44,651 nucleotides of DNA from a virus. The notes under the pieces are model-generated. The model did no database searches. It saw nothing but the letters and a program-made list of their open reading frames with translations, and was not told where the DNA came from. The translations under genes and the position numbers were made by a program. Every line of letters begins with the position of its first letter. Positions within the stretch are counted from its first letter, which is position 1. The stretch is taken from the IMG/VR virus record IMGVR_UViG_3300045738_002448, positions 1-44,651 of that record. One strand, 5' to 3'. Below, piece after piece: positions 13,743 through 22,652 of this stretch.

Positions 13743-14474
13743 ATGATGCGACTTGAGATGCGTGACAACATCGACAAGATCGTCAGGGAGATGCGTGGGC
13801 TCAGCAAGTCGAAGGTGCCAATAGCCGCTGCCAAAGCGCTGACCTTCACCGCCGAACGCGTCCAGGCAGCTGAGAAGGCCGAGATTGAGCGAGTGTTCGA
13901 TAGGCCCACACGGTGGACGCTCAACTCGGTCTTCAAGCGCAGTGCCACGACCAGCCGCCTGTTTGCCCGTGTGTGGATCAAGGACGAAGCCAGCTCAGGC
14001 GTGCCCGCCTCCAAGTACCTGCCGGTCCACATTGACGGTGGCAACCGACCACACAAGCGATTTGAGAAAGCGCTGATCCACTACGGCTTGATGCCAGCGG
14101 ACATGTACGCCGTCCCTGGTCGGCGCGCCAGGATGGATGGCAACGGCAATATCAGTCGCGGCCAGATCGTGCAGATCTTGTCCGCACTCGGAGCAGCTGA
14201 GCGGGTGTCGGGCTTCATGGCCAACCGCACTCAGCGCAGCCGGCGCCGTAACCGCAACGCACCGGACTATTTCGTGGGTCGACCTGGCAATGGCACCGGC
14301 CCTTTGGGTATCTGGCAGCGGATCGGCAGCGGGGCACGGCCCATCCTGATCTTCGTCAAGCGCCCGACGTATCGGCGGCGCTTTGACTTCTACGGGGTAG
14401 CCAATCGCGTCGCCGAGGCCGAGTTCGAGCCGCTGTTCCGGCGTGCCCTGGCACGGGAGATGGAGCGAGGCTGA
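13743..14474 (+). CDS. Phage virion-associated protein, gpZ-like
   Basis: A 243-residue basic protein. An N-terminal helix (NIDKIVREMRGLS) is followed by FDRPTRWTLNSVF, a Gly/Asp segment PVHIDGGNRPHKRFEKAL, and GNGNISRGQIVQILSALG. This order resembles proteins annotated as phage minor tail protein Z or virion morphogenesis proteins. Three nearby ATGs (13737, 13743, 13746) could serve. I prefer 13743, 8 nt after AGGGG. The location between holin and terminase is unusual for a tail gene, so the role stays open. Confidence 0.55.
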   Translation: MMRLEMRDNIDKIVREMRGLSKSKVPIAAAKALTFTAERVQAAEKAEIERVFDRPTRWTLNSVFKRSATTSRLFARVWIKDEASSGVPASKYLPVHIDGGNRPHKRFEKALIHYGLMPADMYAVPGRRARMDGNGNISRGQIVQILSALGAAERVSGFMANRTQRSRRRNRNAPDYFVGRPGNGTGPLGIWQRIGSGARPILIFVKRPTYRRRFDFYGVANRVAEAEFEPLFRRALAREMERG

Positions 14475-14599
14475 CCTCTCGTCGGCTTCGTGCATTTATC
14501 CTCAAAAAATGGCGATTTTTCAATGATTTGTCGGGGTTTTGGCTTGACAGGTCGACCTTCGACCCAAAATCAATGGGTCCTTCCAGGCAGCGGGGCCAT

Positions 14600-14626
14600 C
14601 GGGGTAATTCGAACCCCGACTTTTTT
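14600..14626 (+). terminator. Hairpin with T tail before the terminase genes
   Basis: CGGGGT-AATTCGA-ACCCCG is a perfect 6-bp stem followed by AC and TTTTTT. It fits a rho-independent terminator between the gpZ-like gene and terminase. A second dyad, GGTCGA-CCT-TCGACC, lies at 14550-14564 right after a TTGACA hexamer. Since lambda-like phages carry cos next to the small terminase gene, these dyads could also belong to the packaging site. Confidence 0.55.
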
Positions 14627-14683
14627 GCAGATTCAACCCGACATAGGGGGTTCCGCTTCCCCTTGAGTAACAGGACCAGACCA

Positions 14684-15178
14684 ATGCCGACCCAACTTGA
14701 AATCGCCGAGCACCTGGATATGAGTGAGCGGGCGGCGCGTGATGTGCTCAAGCGGTTGAACCTGGATTGGCAAGCCGTAAGCCTTGCCGATATTCGTACC
14801 GCCTATATCCGTGATTTGCGCGAAAAAGCCGCTGGGCGCGGGGGCAGCCAACTTGAACGGCTCAACAAGGCGCGCATTGATGACCTGGAAATGAAGGCGG
14901 CAAATGGGCGGCTGGTGTATCACGAAAAGTTGCGCACATTGATCCCGGCAGATGATGCTGAACAGGTGCTGGCCGATTGGGCCAGTTACGCCAATCTTGA
15001 ATATCTGGGCTGTATTGAGCGACTCATACAGGACATCGACAACGTGCTGAAAGTCACGGTAGATCGAGCAGGGGTAAACAAAATTGTTGGACCTACACTC
15101 GAGCGAATTGCAGGCTATGCGCAAAACCTTGGCACGCAGCTTGTTGGCAGCAGCGACGAGGTTCAGCCCGCCGCGTGA
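14684..15178 (+). CDS. Terminase small subunit
   Basis: A 164-residue DNA-packaging protein of the Nu1 type. The N-terminus (PTQLEIAEHLDMSERAARDVLKRL) is a winged helix-turn-helix that would bind the packaging site. Then come a Leu/Ala-rich linker and a helical C-terminus. The ATG at 14684 starts directly at the HTH. The annotated frame extends further left but without support. It recognises phage DNA and hands it to the large subunit, whose gene overlaps by 62 bp. Confidence 0.82.
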   Translation: MPTQLEIAEHLDMSERAARDVLKRLNLDWQAVSLADIRTAYIRDLREKAAGRGGSQLERLNKARIDDLEMKAANGRLVYHEKLRTLIPADDAEQVLADWASYANLEYLGCIERLIQDIDNVLKVTVDRAGVNKIVGPTLERIAGYAQNLGTQLVGSSDEVQPAA

Positions 15179-17213
15179 CATCCCGACGGCGCAGTATCTG
15201 AGCACCGAATTTCACTTGCCTGCTGAGGGGGCAGTGTTGCGCGGCCTATATGATTTCCAATACACACCTTACTTTCTTGGCGTTGCCGCTGCTCTGGACG
15301 ATCCAAAAGTCCGTGAAGTGGATCTGATGAAAGCCGCACAGATCGGCTGGACCTGGTTCCTGATAGGCTTTCTTTTCAAAGTGATTCAGCACCTGCCGCG
15401 TCCGATCTTGGTCCTGTTTCCCAGGGAAAAAGATGGCAAAAACTTTCACGATGAAAAGATCTTCTTCGGCGTCAACGTCAACAAAAAAGTAGCGAAGTTG
15501 ATGCCGGTCAATACCAGTAAAACCGCTGGCAACCGCTGGGACCACAAGAATTTTCCCGGCGGGTTTCTTAAATTGGTGGCATCGAACTCTCCCGGTAACG
15601 TCAAATCCACGTCATCGGTGGGTTTGTCAGTGGTGGAAGAACCGGACGACACCAGCGACGACGTTAAGGGGCAGGGGGATGCGGTCGCCCTGCTGGAGGA
15701 GCGCGGTAAGCGTTATCCCGGTTCAAAAATGTTGGTGGGTGGGACGCCTGCTATCAAGGGCGCGAGCAAGACCGAGGCGCGGTTGGCGCTTACCGACTGC
15801 CGGGTACTGCCGATCATCTGCCATGCCTGCGGCCAGGCTCACGTATTGGACTTTGCCCACATTCGGTGGCTCGATATTCCAGAGGAGGCACAGCCCCACG
15901 AGATTTACGGGCGTGCGGATCCGGAAACGGCTGGCTACGCCTGCCCGCACTGTGGCGATATTTGGGACGATTACCAGCGAAAAGAAAACATCCGCAACAC
16001 GGTGTTCAATGCAATTGACGCGGGCGATCCTTATTGCGGTTGGGTGCCGACCAAACCTTTTTTCGGGCGCGCTGGATTCATTGAACTCAACGAACTCTAC
16101 GCATGTTTGCCCGGTACCCACCTGGCCGAAATTGTTCGCGAGAAACTCAATGCTGAACATCGCGCATCTCTGGGCGATCTATCGGTATTGATCAAGTTCG
16201 TCAACCAGAAACAGGGCCGTGCCTACGAGTACAAATCCGATCTGCCTGAGGCAGATAAACTGGCTGAGCGAGCGGAGGATTACCCGGAGATGTTTGTGCC
16301 CACGGGCGGCTTGGTGATCACCGCCGGTGTTGACGTGCAGCACGATCGCCTGGCGGTGGTGATGCGGGCCTGGGGCCGAGGCGAGGAGTCCTGGCTGATC
16401 TACTGGGGCGAGATTTACGGCGAGGTGGTACTGCCTAACCAGGGCGTCTGGCTGGATCTGGAAAAGTTGCTGTTTGCGCCGATTCCACATGCCTGCGGTG
16501 CCAAACTGAGGGTGATGGCTACTTCGCTGGATACCTCGGACGGCACCATCACCCAAGACGCGGCGTATGCGTTCTGTCGTAAGCATCAGCGCAACGGTGT
16601 GATGGCGATCAAGGGCGCGAGCGAGCGTGGCGATACCCGTGCCGATGAACGAATGGAGATCTTCAGTGCGCCTCGGCAAGGTGTGGATACGGACAAAGAG
16701 CAAAAGGCCTCGAAGTACGGTCTGCGCCCTTACATTGTCGGTACCTCGCGGGCCAAGGATCTGTGGATTGAGGGCCGGCTGCCATTGACCGGTGACGGCC
16801 CTGGTCGGATGCACTTTTACAAAACGGTGCGCCCGGATTATTTCCGGCAAATCACCGCCGAAGTGAAGGCGCCCAGCCGGCGTCACCACTACCGCAAGGT
16901 CTGGCAGAAAAAGGCCGGCCAACCGAACGAAGGTACCGACTGCGAGACGTATGCGTTGCACGCGGCCCGCTCCCTGAAAACGCACTTGATGCGCGAGCAT
17001 GACTGGGCTGGGCTCGATGCACAGATCCGGCAAGGTGCGTTGTTTGACCCGCCCGAGCCGGATCAATCCGAGCCAGATCCCGATTCCGAAACGGACGGGA
17101 CCAGTCCGGCCCCCGCACCACCAGTCGAACCACCCGATCTCCCGCCCTCTGGCGGGAGAGTTGTTTCTGGGCGCCGTAGTGCAATGCGCGTGCTCTCCCA
17201 ACGCAGGAATTAA
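15117..17213 (+). CDS. Terminase large subunit, GpA family
   Basis: A 698-residue packaging motor and nuclease of the lambda GpA family. The ATPase part has a deviant Walker A, KAAQIGWTW (72-80), and an acidic Walker B, VVEEPDD (172-178). Two CxxC pairs (Cys235/Cys238 and Cys276/Cys279) likely bind zinc. The nuclease domain begins with GVDVQHDR (Asp406). The C-terminal 60 residues are Pro/Asp-rich and probably contact the portal. I chose the internal ATG at 15117. An ATG at 15084 is also in frame. It cuts concatemers at cos and pumps DNA into proheads. Confidence 0.92.
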   Translation: MRKTLARSLLAAATRFSPPRDIPTAQYLSTEFHLPAEGAVLRGLYDFQYTPYFLGVAAALDDPKVREVDLMKAAQIGWTWFLIGFLFKVIQHLPRPILVLFPREKDGKNFHDEKIFFGVNVNKKVAKLMPVNTSKTAGNRWDHKNFPGGFLKLVASNSPGNVKSTSSVGLSVVEEPDDTSDDVKGQGDAVALLEERGKRYPGSKMLVGGTPAIKGASKTEARLALTDCRVLPIICHACGQAHVLDFAHIRWLDIPEEAQPHEIYGRADPETAGYACPHCGDIWDDYQRKENIRNTVFNAIDAGDPYCGWVPTKPFFGRAGFIELNELYACLPGTHLAEIVREKLNAEHRASLGDLSVLIKFVNQKQGRAYEYKSDLPEADKLAERAEDYPEMFVPTGGLVITAGVDVQHDRLAVVMRAWGRGEESWLIYWGEIYGEVVLPNQGVWLDLEKLLFAPIPHACGAKLRVMATSLDTSDGTITQDAAYAFCRKHQRNGVMAIKGASERGDTRADERMEIFSAPRQGVDTDKEQKASKYGLRPYIVGTSRAKDLWIEGRLPLTGDGPGRMHFYKTVRPDYFRQITAEVKAPSRRHHYRKVWQKKAGQPNEGTDCETYALHAARSLKTHLMREHDWAGLDAQIRQGALFDPPEPDQSEPDPDSETDGTSPAPAPPVEPPDLPPSGGRVVSGRRSAMRVLSQRRN

Positions 17214-17216
17214 TTC

Positions 17217-17438
17217 ATGGCTATCACCCTGGAACAAGCGCAGGGCCAGCTGCAAGCCTGGCTCGATGCGAGCATGAAGGTCAGCCAAAAGCAGAGCTAT
17301 CGCATCGGCACCCGGCAATTGGAATACGCCGACCTTGCCGAAATCACCAAGACGATCGACTACTGGCAACAGCAAGTTGATCGCCTGGAGAGCGGTCGCA
17401 CTCGGGGGATCGTCCTGCGTGGGATTACGCCGCGATGA
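17217..17438 (+). CDS. DUF6148 family head protein, gpW position
   Basis: A 73-residue protein with MAITLEQAQGQLQAWLDA, SYRIGTRQLEYADLAEI and YWQQQVDRLES. This is the DUF6148 pattern seen between large terminase and portal genes. It takes the position of lambda W, a head-completion protein at the portal vertex. Function here is inferred from place. Its end overlaps the portal start (ATGA). Confidence 0.78.
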   Translation: MAITLEQAQGQLQAWLDASMKVSQKQSYRIGTRQLEYADLAEITKTIDYWQQQVDRLESGRTRGIVLRGITPR

Positions 17439-19045
17439 GCCGCGCGCCGAAAGTGCCAGAGCCGACGCTGCTGGATAAGGCCATCACCTGGCTCAGCCCC
17501 GAGCGCGGCGCCAAGCGCATGCACGCCCGGTTGACCATGACTGCCTTGGGCGGTTACAGCGGCGCGTCGAAGTCCAAGCGCACGTTGAGCGCCTGGACCC
17601 CGACGGCAGGCAGTGCGGCAGCAGATCTGCTGCCCGACTTGCCCACGCTTCGCGAACGCTGCCGAGACCTTGAACGCAACAACCCCATCGGTGGTGGTGC
17701 GATCAATACGGTGACGACGAAAACGGTCGGCACCGGCCTGGCGCTTAAGTCAGTGGTCAATCGCTCGATTTTGGGCTGGGACGAAGACCAAGCCAGGGAG
17801 TGGCAGCGCAAAACCGAATCGCTGTTCAAGTCCTGGGCGGAAACCACCAGCTGCGACATCACCCGCGAGCAGAATTTCTATGGTCTGCAGGATCTGACCT
17901 GGCGATCTGTGCTGAGCAGCGGTGACGTCTTTACGTTGCTCACGCACAAAGAACAACCGGGTCAGCACTACTCGGCGTGCATCCAACTGATTGAGGCCGA
18001 CCGGGTTTGTAACCCTAGCAATAAGGCGGACACGGAAGCCCTCACGGCCGGCATTGAGCGTGACGCCGATGGTGCACCGATCAAGGCTCACATTTTGCGC
18101 AGTCACCCGGGGGCACTCGGCGTCAAAGAGCGCGTCTGGGATGACCGCCCGTTCTTCAACGAGCGCGGCGGTCGGGTGCTGCTGCATGTGTACCGGCGTC
18201 GTCGGGTGGGCCAGCCACGCGGTGTGCCGTATTTGGCGCCGGTGATCGAGAAGCTCAAGCAGTTGGACCGTTACACCGATGCCGAGCTGGAAGCGGCGGT
18301 GGTGTCTGCGTTCTTCGCCGTGTTCATCAAGCCAGGGCAGAGCGGCAATCTGAGCCCTTTGGCATCGGCCGTTACTGGCAACACACCGGTAGGTGGCGAT
18401 AAACCCGCCGGGCGCGACCAGGGCGGTTGGGATGGCTCACTCAGTGGCGGCATTGTCGCCGAGCTGGACGACGGTGCGTCGATCGATACCGCATCACCCG
18501 GTCGCCCGAACATGGCATTCGATCCGTTCGTACTCGCCATGCTTCGACAGATCGGCATGGCCCTGGAGCTGCCTTACGAGGTGCTGATTAAGCACTTTAC
18601 CGCCAGTTACACCGCCGCACGTGCTGCGGTGATGGAGGCTTGGCAGTTCGTTCGCGGTTGCCGTGATTTCCTGGGCCAACATTTCTGCCAGCCCGTGTAC
18701 GAGCATTGGCTTGAAGAGGCTGTGGCGCAGGGGGACATTGAGGCTCCCGGGTTTTTCGACCACCCGTTGCTGCGCTATGCGTACAGCGGGTCGCTATGGG
18801 TGGGTGATGGTCCTGGCACCGTTGATCCGCTCAAAGACATCAATGCCGCCGAAAAGCGCATCGATATTGGCGTCAGCACGCTCGCCAAGGAATCCATGCT
18901 TTACGACGGCAGCGACTGGGAAGAGAACCACGAACAGCGTGCGCTTGAAGTGAAGCGTAGGCGCGATGACGGCCTATCTGTCTCACCAATGGCTCGCCCC
19001 GAGGATGAGCCTGCGGCCAATCCTGATCTTCCTGAACGGACCTGA
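17435..19045 (+). CDS. Portal protein, lambda B type
   Basis: A 536-residue portal of the Phage_portal_2 family. It forms the dodecameric ring at one capsid vertex for DNA entry and exit. Typical segments are RCRDLERNNPIGGGAINT, KTVGTGLALKS, VLSSGDVFTLL, a YLAPVIEKLKQLDRYTDAEL helix and the FTASYTAARAAVMEAW motif late in the protein. Length is normal. The C-terminal 25 residues are polar and disordered. It overlaps the DUF6148 gene by 4 bp and is followed by the protease after 2 bp. Confidence 0.92.
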   Translation: MSRAPKVPEPTLLDKAITWLSPERGAKRMHARLTMTALGGYSGASKSKRTLSAWTPTAGSAAADLLPDLPTLRERCRDLERNNPIGGGAINTVTTKTVGTGLALKSVVNRSILGWDEDQAREWQRKTESLFKSWAETTSCDITREQNFYGLQDLTWRSVLSSGDVFTLLTHKEQPGQHYSACIQLIEADRVCNPSNKADTEALTAGIERDADGAPIKAHILRSHPGALGVKERVWDDRPFFNERGGRVLLHVYRRRRVGQPRGVPYLAPVIEKLKQLDRYTDAELEAAVVSAFFAVFIKPGQSGNLSPLASAVTGNTPVGGDKPAGRDQGGWDGSLSGGIVAELDDGASIDTASPGRPNMAFDPFVLAMLRQIGMALELPYEVLIKHFTASYTAARAAVMEAWQFVRGCRDFLGQHFCQPVYEHWLEEAVAQGDIEAPGFFDHPLLRYAYSGSLWVGDGPGTVDPLKDINAAEKRIDIGVSTLAKESMLYDGSDWEENHEQRALEVKRRRDDGLSVSPMARPEDEPAANPDLPERT

Positions 19046-19047
19046 CT

Positions 19048-20412
19048 ATGAGCGACAACCCAATCGATGCACCTCCCGTGCACCGGGTGACGGCGTTCGA
19101 CCTGGTATCACGCGAGCCCTGGGCCATCACCCCGGACATGCTGCAGACCATCACCGCCATCGCCCGCCGGGAGCATGAAGGCCCGGAAGCCTTGGAGGCC
19201 AGGCAGGGCAAACCCTTGCAGAACAGCCGCGCGGTGACTCAACGCGGCAATGTGGCGTTGCTGCCCGTCACCGGCCCGGTGTTCCGCTACGCCAACTTGT
19301 TTACGGCGCTGTCCGGTGCGACGTCGCTGGATGTGCTGGCCAAGGAGTTCACCACCGCCGTCGACGATCCGCGCACCGACACCATCATCCTGGTGATGGA
19401 CACGCCGGGTGGGATTGCCAGCGGCATCGCTGAATTTGGCCAGATGATCCGCGCCTCGCCCAAGCGGGTGGTTGCGTATGTGTCCGGTAACGCGGCCAGC
19501 GCTGGCTACTGGATAGCTGCAGCAGCCCACGAAATCGTCATGAGCCGCACCGGCGCCGTGGGCTCCATCGGCACGGTGCTGACGGTGCGCAAAAGCGACG
19601 ACGACGGCAGTTTCGAGATCGTCAGCAGCCAGAGCCCGAAAAAGCGCCCTGACTTCGGTACCGAGTCAGGGCGGGCAGTGGCCCAGGCGCATGTCGACCG
19701 GCTGACTGACATCTTTGTCGAGGACGTCGCCAATTACCGTGGCCTCAGTGTTGAAACCGTTTTGGCCGACTTCGGCCAGGGCGATATGCGGATTGGCTCC
19801 GATGCCGTGGCATTGGGCATGGCCGACCGTGAATCCACCCTTGAACAACTCATTGCCGAGTTCAACAGCAGTTCTTTTGGAGAAAAACCTATGTCCACCA
19901 CCACCAGCAGTAACGCCCCCGCGCCGACTGCAGACAAACCCGTTATCAACCGCGAATACCTGGCCGCGAATCATGCCGAGCTGCTGGCCAGCCTGGAACA
20001 TGACGCGCATGCCGCTGGTGCAGCTGCCGGCGCCCGCGCTGAGTGCGAACGCATCCAGGCGGTGGAAGCGGCCGCGCTGCCCGGGCATGAAGAGTTGATC
20101 GCCACGCTCAAGTTCGACGGCAAAACCAGCGGTGCCGAAGCGGCGGCGCAGGTCATCGGCGCCGAAAAAACCAAACGCGCCGGTGCGCTGGCCGACATTC
20201 GTGCCCAGGCGCCTGCGCCGGTGCCCAACGCGCTGACGCCACCGGCAGCCCCTGAGGCTGTGAAGGAGGATCCCGAGGCGCCGCTGGAGGAACGCGCCAA
20301 GGCGACCTGGGACGGCGACAAAGAGCTGCGGGCCGAGTTTGGCACCTTCGAGGCTTATCACGGCTACCGCAAGGCCACCGAGCGGGGCCTGGTCAAGGTC
20401 CTGAAAAAGTAA
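19048..20412 (+). CDS. Prohead protease (S49) fused to scaffold domain
   Basis: A 454-residue protein like lambda C. Residues about 60-280 are an S49/SppA-ClpP-fold protease, with MDTPGG (117-122) and the nucleophile Ser151 in GNAASAGYW. Residues 282-454 are Ala/Glu-rich and helical, the usual scaffold part (EAAALPGHEELI, EERAKATWDGDKELRAEF). It helps assemble the procapsid and then trims head proteins. An internal ATG at 19891 with its own ribosome site would yield the scaffold alone. Confidence 0.9.
   Translation: MSDNPIDAPPVHRVTAFDLVSREPWAITPDMLQTITAIARREHEGPEALEARQGKPLQNSRAVTQRGNVALLPVTGPVFRYANLFTALSGATSLDVLAKEFTTAVDDPRTDTIILVMDTPGGIASGIAEFGQMIRASPKRVVAYVSGNAASAGYWIAAAAHEIVMSRTGAVGSIGTVLTVRKSDDDGSFEIVSSQSPKKRPDFGTESGRAVAQAHVDRLTDIFVEDVANYRGLSVETVLADFGQGDMRIGSDAVALGMADRESTLEQLIAEFNSSSFGEKPMSTTTSSNAPAPTADKPVINREYLAANHAELLASLEHDAHAAGAAAGARAECERIQAVEAAALPGHEELIATLKFDGKTSGAEAAAQVIGAEKTKRAGALADIRAQAPAPVPNALTPPAAPEAVKEDPEAPLEERAKATWDGDKELRAEFGTFEAYHGYRKATERGLVKVLKK
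19891..20412 (+). CDS. Internal scaffold protein, Nu3-like, in frame in the protease gene
   Basis: Residue 282 of the protease is Met. Its codon lies 8 nt after GGAG in TTTTGGAGAAAAACCT, a far better site than chance would place here. Translation from it gives a 173-residue, acidic and Ala-rich helical protein. This is the same in-frame nesting as lambda C/Nu3, where the short product is the procapsid scaffold. The sequence supports a start but does not show its use. Confidence 0.7.
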   Translation: MSTTTSSNAPAPTADKPVINREYLAANHAELLASLEHDAHAAGAAAGARAECERIQAVEAAALPGHEELIATLKFDGKTSGAEAAAQVIGAEKTKRAGALADIRAQAPAPVPNALTPPAAPEAVKEDPEAPLEERAKATWDGDKELRAEFGTFEAYHGYRKATERGLVKVLKK

Positions 20413-20454
20413 GTACCGGGTAACCCCTTTCCACCCATGGCTCTGGAGAATCCT

Positions 20455-20871
20455 ATGCCTCTTACACTCGACACCCCCCGCGCTTATGAAATCGGGGACA
20501 TCAACGATTTGTCGGTCGCGGCCGGTGTGCAGATTTTCGAAGGCTCGGCGGTTGGCATTGTCGCGGCCAACGGCCTTGCGCGACCTCTGGCGGCAGGCGA
20601 CCTGTTCGTGGGCTTCGCCGATCGCGGCGTCGATAATCGAATCGGTGCCGCTGCAGCAGCGCGCGTGCGTCTTCGCGAAGTGGGCAAAGTTGAACTGCCC
20701 GTCACTGCGCTGGCGATCACCGACATCGGTAAGCCGGTGTATGCCAGCGACAGCGGCACGTTTCTGCTCACCGCCGCCGGGAACAGCCTGATCGGGCATG
20801 TTCACCGATTCGTGCGCACCGGCGTCGGCATCGTCAAGTTCACCGCCCAGGCCATCCCCATAGCGGCCTAA
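20455..20871 (+). CDS. Head decoration protein, gpD-like
   Basis: A 138-residue protein. The start at 20455 follows GGAG with good spacing. Beta-rich segments such as AYEIGDINDLSVAAGVQIFEG and the Gly/Ala-rich GKPVYASDSGTFLLTAAGN resemble lambda-D/HDPD-type decoration proteins. These trimers sit on the expanded capsid and stabilise it against DNA pressure. The gene lies between scaffold and major capsid genes, as in lambda. Confidence 0.75.
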   Translation: MPLTLDTPRAYEIGDINDLSVAAGVQIFEGSAVGIVAANGLARPLAAGDLFVGFADRGVDNRIGAAAAARVRLREVGKVELPVTALAITDIGKPVYASDSGTFLLTAAGNSLIGHVHRFVRTGVGIVKFTAQAIPIAA

Positions 20872-20936
20872 CGCAACACTCAACCCGTTTTTCAGACTGT
20901 TTTTTCTGACCGTATCCTTCTTAAGGAGAATCACCC

Positions 20937-21884
20937 ATGGGTGCTGAAGTACTTTCCAGCCGTGCCATCATCGGCATGTTTTACGAACTGCTCGAGCAGA
21001 ATGTGGGGTCGAACTGGATCGACGCCGTGTCCAACCTGTTCGACTCCGACCAGGCCAAAGAAACCTATCCGTGGATCGGCATGGTGCCGACCTTGCGTGA
21101 GTGGATTGGTGGTCGCCACGCCAAGGGCTTTATCAGCGCTGATCTCGAAATCGAAAACCTGCATTTTGAGGCCACCCTCGAAGTGCTGGTCACCGAGCTG
21201 CGCCGCGACAAAACTGGACAGTTGCGCATCCGCCTGGGCGAGCTGGCCGACCGCACTAACGCGCACTGGGCACGACTGCTGTCGGTGCTGCTGCTCAACG
21301 GCGAAAGCCAGACCTGCTACGACGGCCAGTATTTTTTTGATACTGACCATGAAGAAGGTCAGAGCGGGATGCAGTCCAACAAGATCACCACCAAGATCTC
21401 CGAACTGCCGGCAAAGCTTCATGGTTCCCCCACTCACCCTAGCGTCGAGGAGTTTCAGCAGGCAGTTGCTCGGTCGGTCACCCAGTTGACCAGCCTGAAG
21501 GATGACCAAGGCGAACCTATCAACGAGCTCGCCCGCGAGTTTCTGGTGATGGTGCCGTTCAATCTGCTGAGCGTCGCGCAGGCGGCGCTCAGTGTCCCGC
21601 GCGGTACTGACATCAGCGAAATAGTGATGCCGGACAACGTGGTGGTTCGCGTGGTGGGCAACGTGCGCCTCAACGCCTGGCAGGACAAGTTCGTGACCTT
21701 CCGCACGGACGGTCGTTTGAAAGCGTTCATCCGCCAACAGGAAACCGACGTGGCCATGAAAGCCAAGGCCGAGGGCTCGGAGTACGAGTTCGACAACGAT
21801 GCTCATCAGTATGGCGTCGACACCTGGCGCAACGTGGGTTTTGGGCGCTGGCAGTATGCCGTTCTTAACCAACTGGTGGCGTAA
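20937..21884 (+). CDS. Major capsid protein, Mu gpT-like
   Basis: A 315-residue protein matching the Mu-like major head subunit family gpT. Signature parts are YELLEQNVGSNWIDAVS near the N-terminus, TYPWIGMVPTLREWIGGRHAKG (motif only), and NVRLNAWQDKFVTFRTD and GFGRWQYAVLNQLVA at the C-terminus. It forms the HK97-fold capsid shell. AAGGAG stands 9 nt before the ATG. It is unusual that a Mu-type capsid gene follows a lambda-type terminase, portal and protease. Confidence 0.88.
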   Translation: MGAEVLSSRAIIGMFYELLEQNVGSNWIDAVSNLFDSDQAKETYPWIGMVPTLREWIGGRHAKGFISADLEIENLHFEATLEVLVTELRRDKTGQLRIRLGELADRTNAHWARLLSVLLLNGESQTCYDGQYFFDTDHEEGQSGMQSNKITTKISELPAKLHGSPTHPSVEEFQQAVARSVTQLTSLKDDQGEPINELAREFLVMVPFNLLSVAQAALSVPRGTDISEIVMPDNVVVRVVGNVRLNAWQDKFVTFRTDGRLKAFIRQQETDVAMKAKAEGSEYEFDNDAHQYGVDTWRNVGFGRWQYAVLNQLVA

Positions 21885-21919
21885 GCCTTTCGGCCTGACA
21901 CCTCACTGAGGGCATTGAT

Positions 21920-22168
21920 ATGCCGAAATACCGCGTGGAACAGACGATCACCCTTTATGGGGGGGAACTGATCCTGAATGCGGCCCAGGCCAGTGCGCGT
22001 GCGCACAACCTGGAGCCGGTCGAAAACAAGAAGGGTCGCTACATCATTGTGTCGCCTGTTCAGTTCAAAGCGGGGGAGGTGATTGTGATTCCCGGCGAAC
22101 CGGACAAGGCATTGGGGCAGCGGTTATCGAAACTGGACAAGGTCGTAGGAGAGCGTAATGCCGAATAA
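21920..22168 (+). CDS. Small head protein, unknown function
   Basis: An 82-residue protein between the capsid and head-tail joining genes. The segment YRVEQTITLYGGELILNAAQASARAHNL is followed by a basic middle and a polar end. I do not recognise a family. By position it may help finish the head or connect head and tail. The end overlaps the next gene by 11 bp. Confidence 0.6.
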   Translation: MPKYRVEQTITLYGGELILNAAQASARAHNLEPVENKKGRYIIVSPVQFKAGEVIVIPGEPDKALGQRLSKLDKVVGERNAE

Positions 22169-22367
22169 ATCCTACACCGTGCTATCCGGCTCCTTTCGCG
22201 GGCCAGATGACAAACTGACCGGTCCGGGGGGCATGATCGAGTTGCCTGACGACGTGGCCGAGCGTTTTCGTCACCAGCTGGACGTGTTGGTGGCCGAGCC
22301 GCCACCGGCATCTCCCGCTGCGGGCGAGGGCGGACGCAAGCCCGTCAAGGTGAGCCCTGATGCTTGA
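22158..22367 (+). CDS. Small structural-region protein, 69 aa
   Basis: A 69-residue protein with MPNKSYTVLSGSFRGPDDKLT and an IELPDDVAERFRHQLDVLV helix, then a Pro/Ala-rich tail. Short proteins of this form often lie just after capsid genes. The function is unknown. Overlaps of 11 bp with the gene before and 8 bp with the gene after suggest translational coupling. Confidence 0.6.
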   Translation: MPNKSYTVLSGSFRGPDDKLTGPGGMIELPDDVAERFRHQLDVLVAEPPPASPAAGEGGRKPVKVSPDA

Positions 22368-22647
22368 CGAAGATCTCAGGGGCTTCCTTGAGGACTTCGA
22401 CGTTGGCGGGATGGTAGATGGTCAGCCGTTTCTGGCCGCGCGGGATATGCCGGACGAAATCCACGGCATGGGCGGCACCAACAGCCAGTCGACCGGCTAC
22501 GAGATCCTGGTCATCACCGCCGAGGCCGAGCGCCTGGGCATCGACAATCCCAAACTGATCACCGTCGACGGCGTGAATTTTCGCGTTCGTGACCGCCGGA
22601 TGATGGATGACGGCGCCTTTAGCCTGGCCTCCCTCACCAAGGTTTAA
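22360..22647 (+). CDS. Head-tail joining protein, gpFII-like
   Basis: A 95-residue protein with an acidic N-terminus (MLDEDLRGFLEDFDVGG) and a compact C-terminal half (DNPKLITVDGVNFRVRDRRMMDDG) whose beta pattern fits lambda FII-like joining proteins. Those add to the portal end after packaging and provide the tail binding surface. Size and place agree with this. The sequence match is by pattern only. Confidence 0.65.
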   Translation: MLDEDLRGFLEDFDVGGMVDGQPFLAARDMPDEIHGMGGTNSQSTGYEILVITAEAERLGIDNPKLITVDGVNFRVRDRRMMDDGAFSLASLTKV

Positions 22648-22652
22648 CCCTC

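Noticed and set aside
14640-14665. Exact cos cleavage site near the GGGGG-TTCCGCTT-CCCC dyad
   Set aside because: Dyads and position are suggestive, but the sequence alone does not show the cut points. Virion end sequencing would be needed, so no cos feature is listed.
16179-17375. 398-residue minus-strand frame opposite terminase
   Set aside because: The plus strand encodes a clear GpA terminase with motifs. The minus frame is long only because GC-rich codon bias removes stops.
19666-20934. 422-residue minus-strand frame opposite protease and decoration genes
   Set aside because: It is antisense to well-recognised head genes and has no ribosome site or domain.
20931-21872. 313-residue minus-strand frame opposite the major capsid gene
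   Set aside because: It is a mirror of the capsid gene without any start signal.
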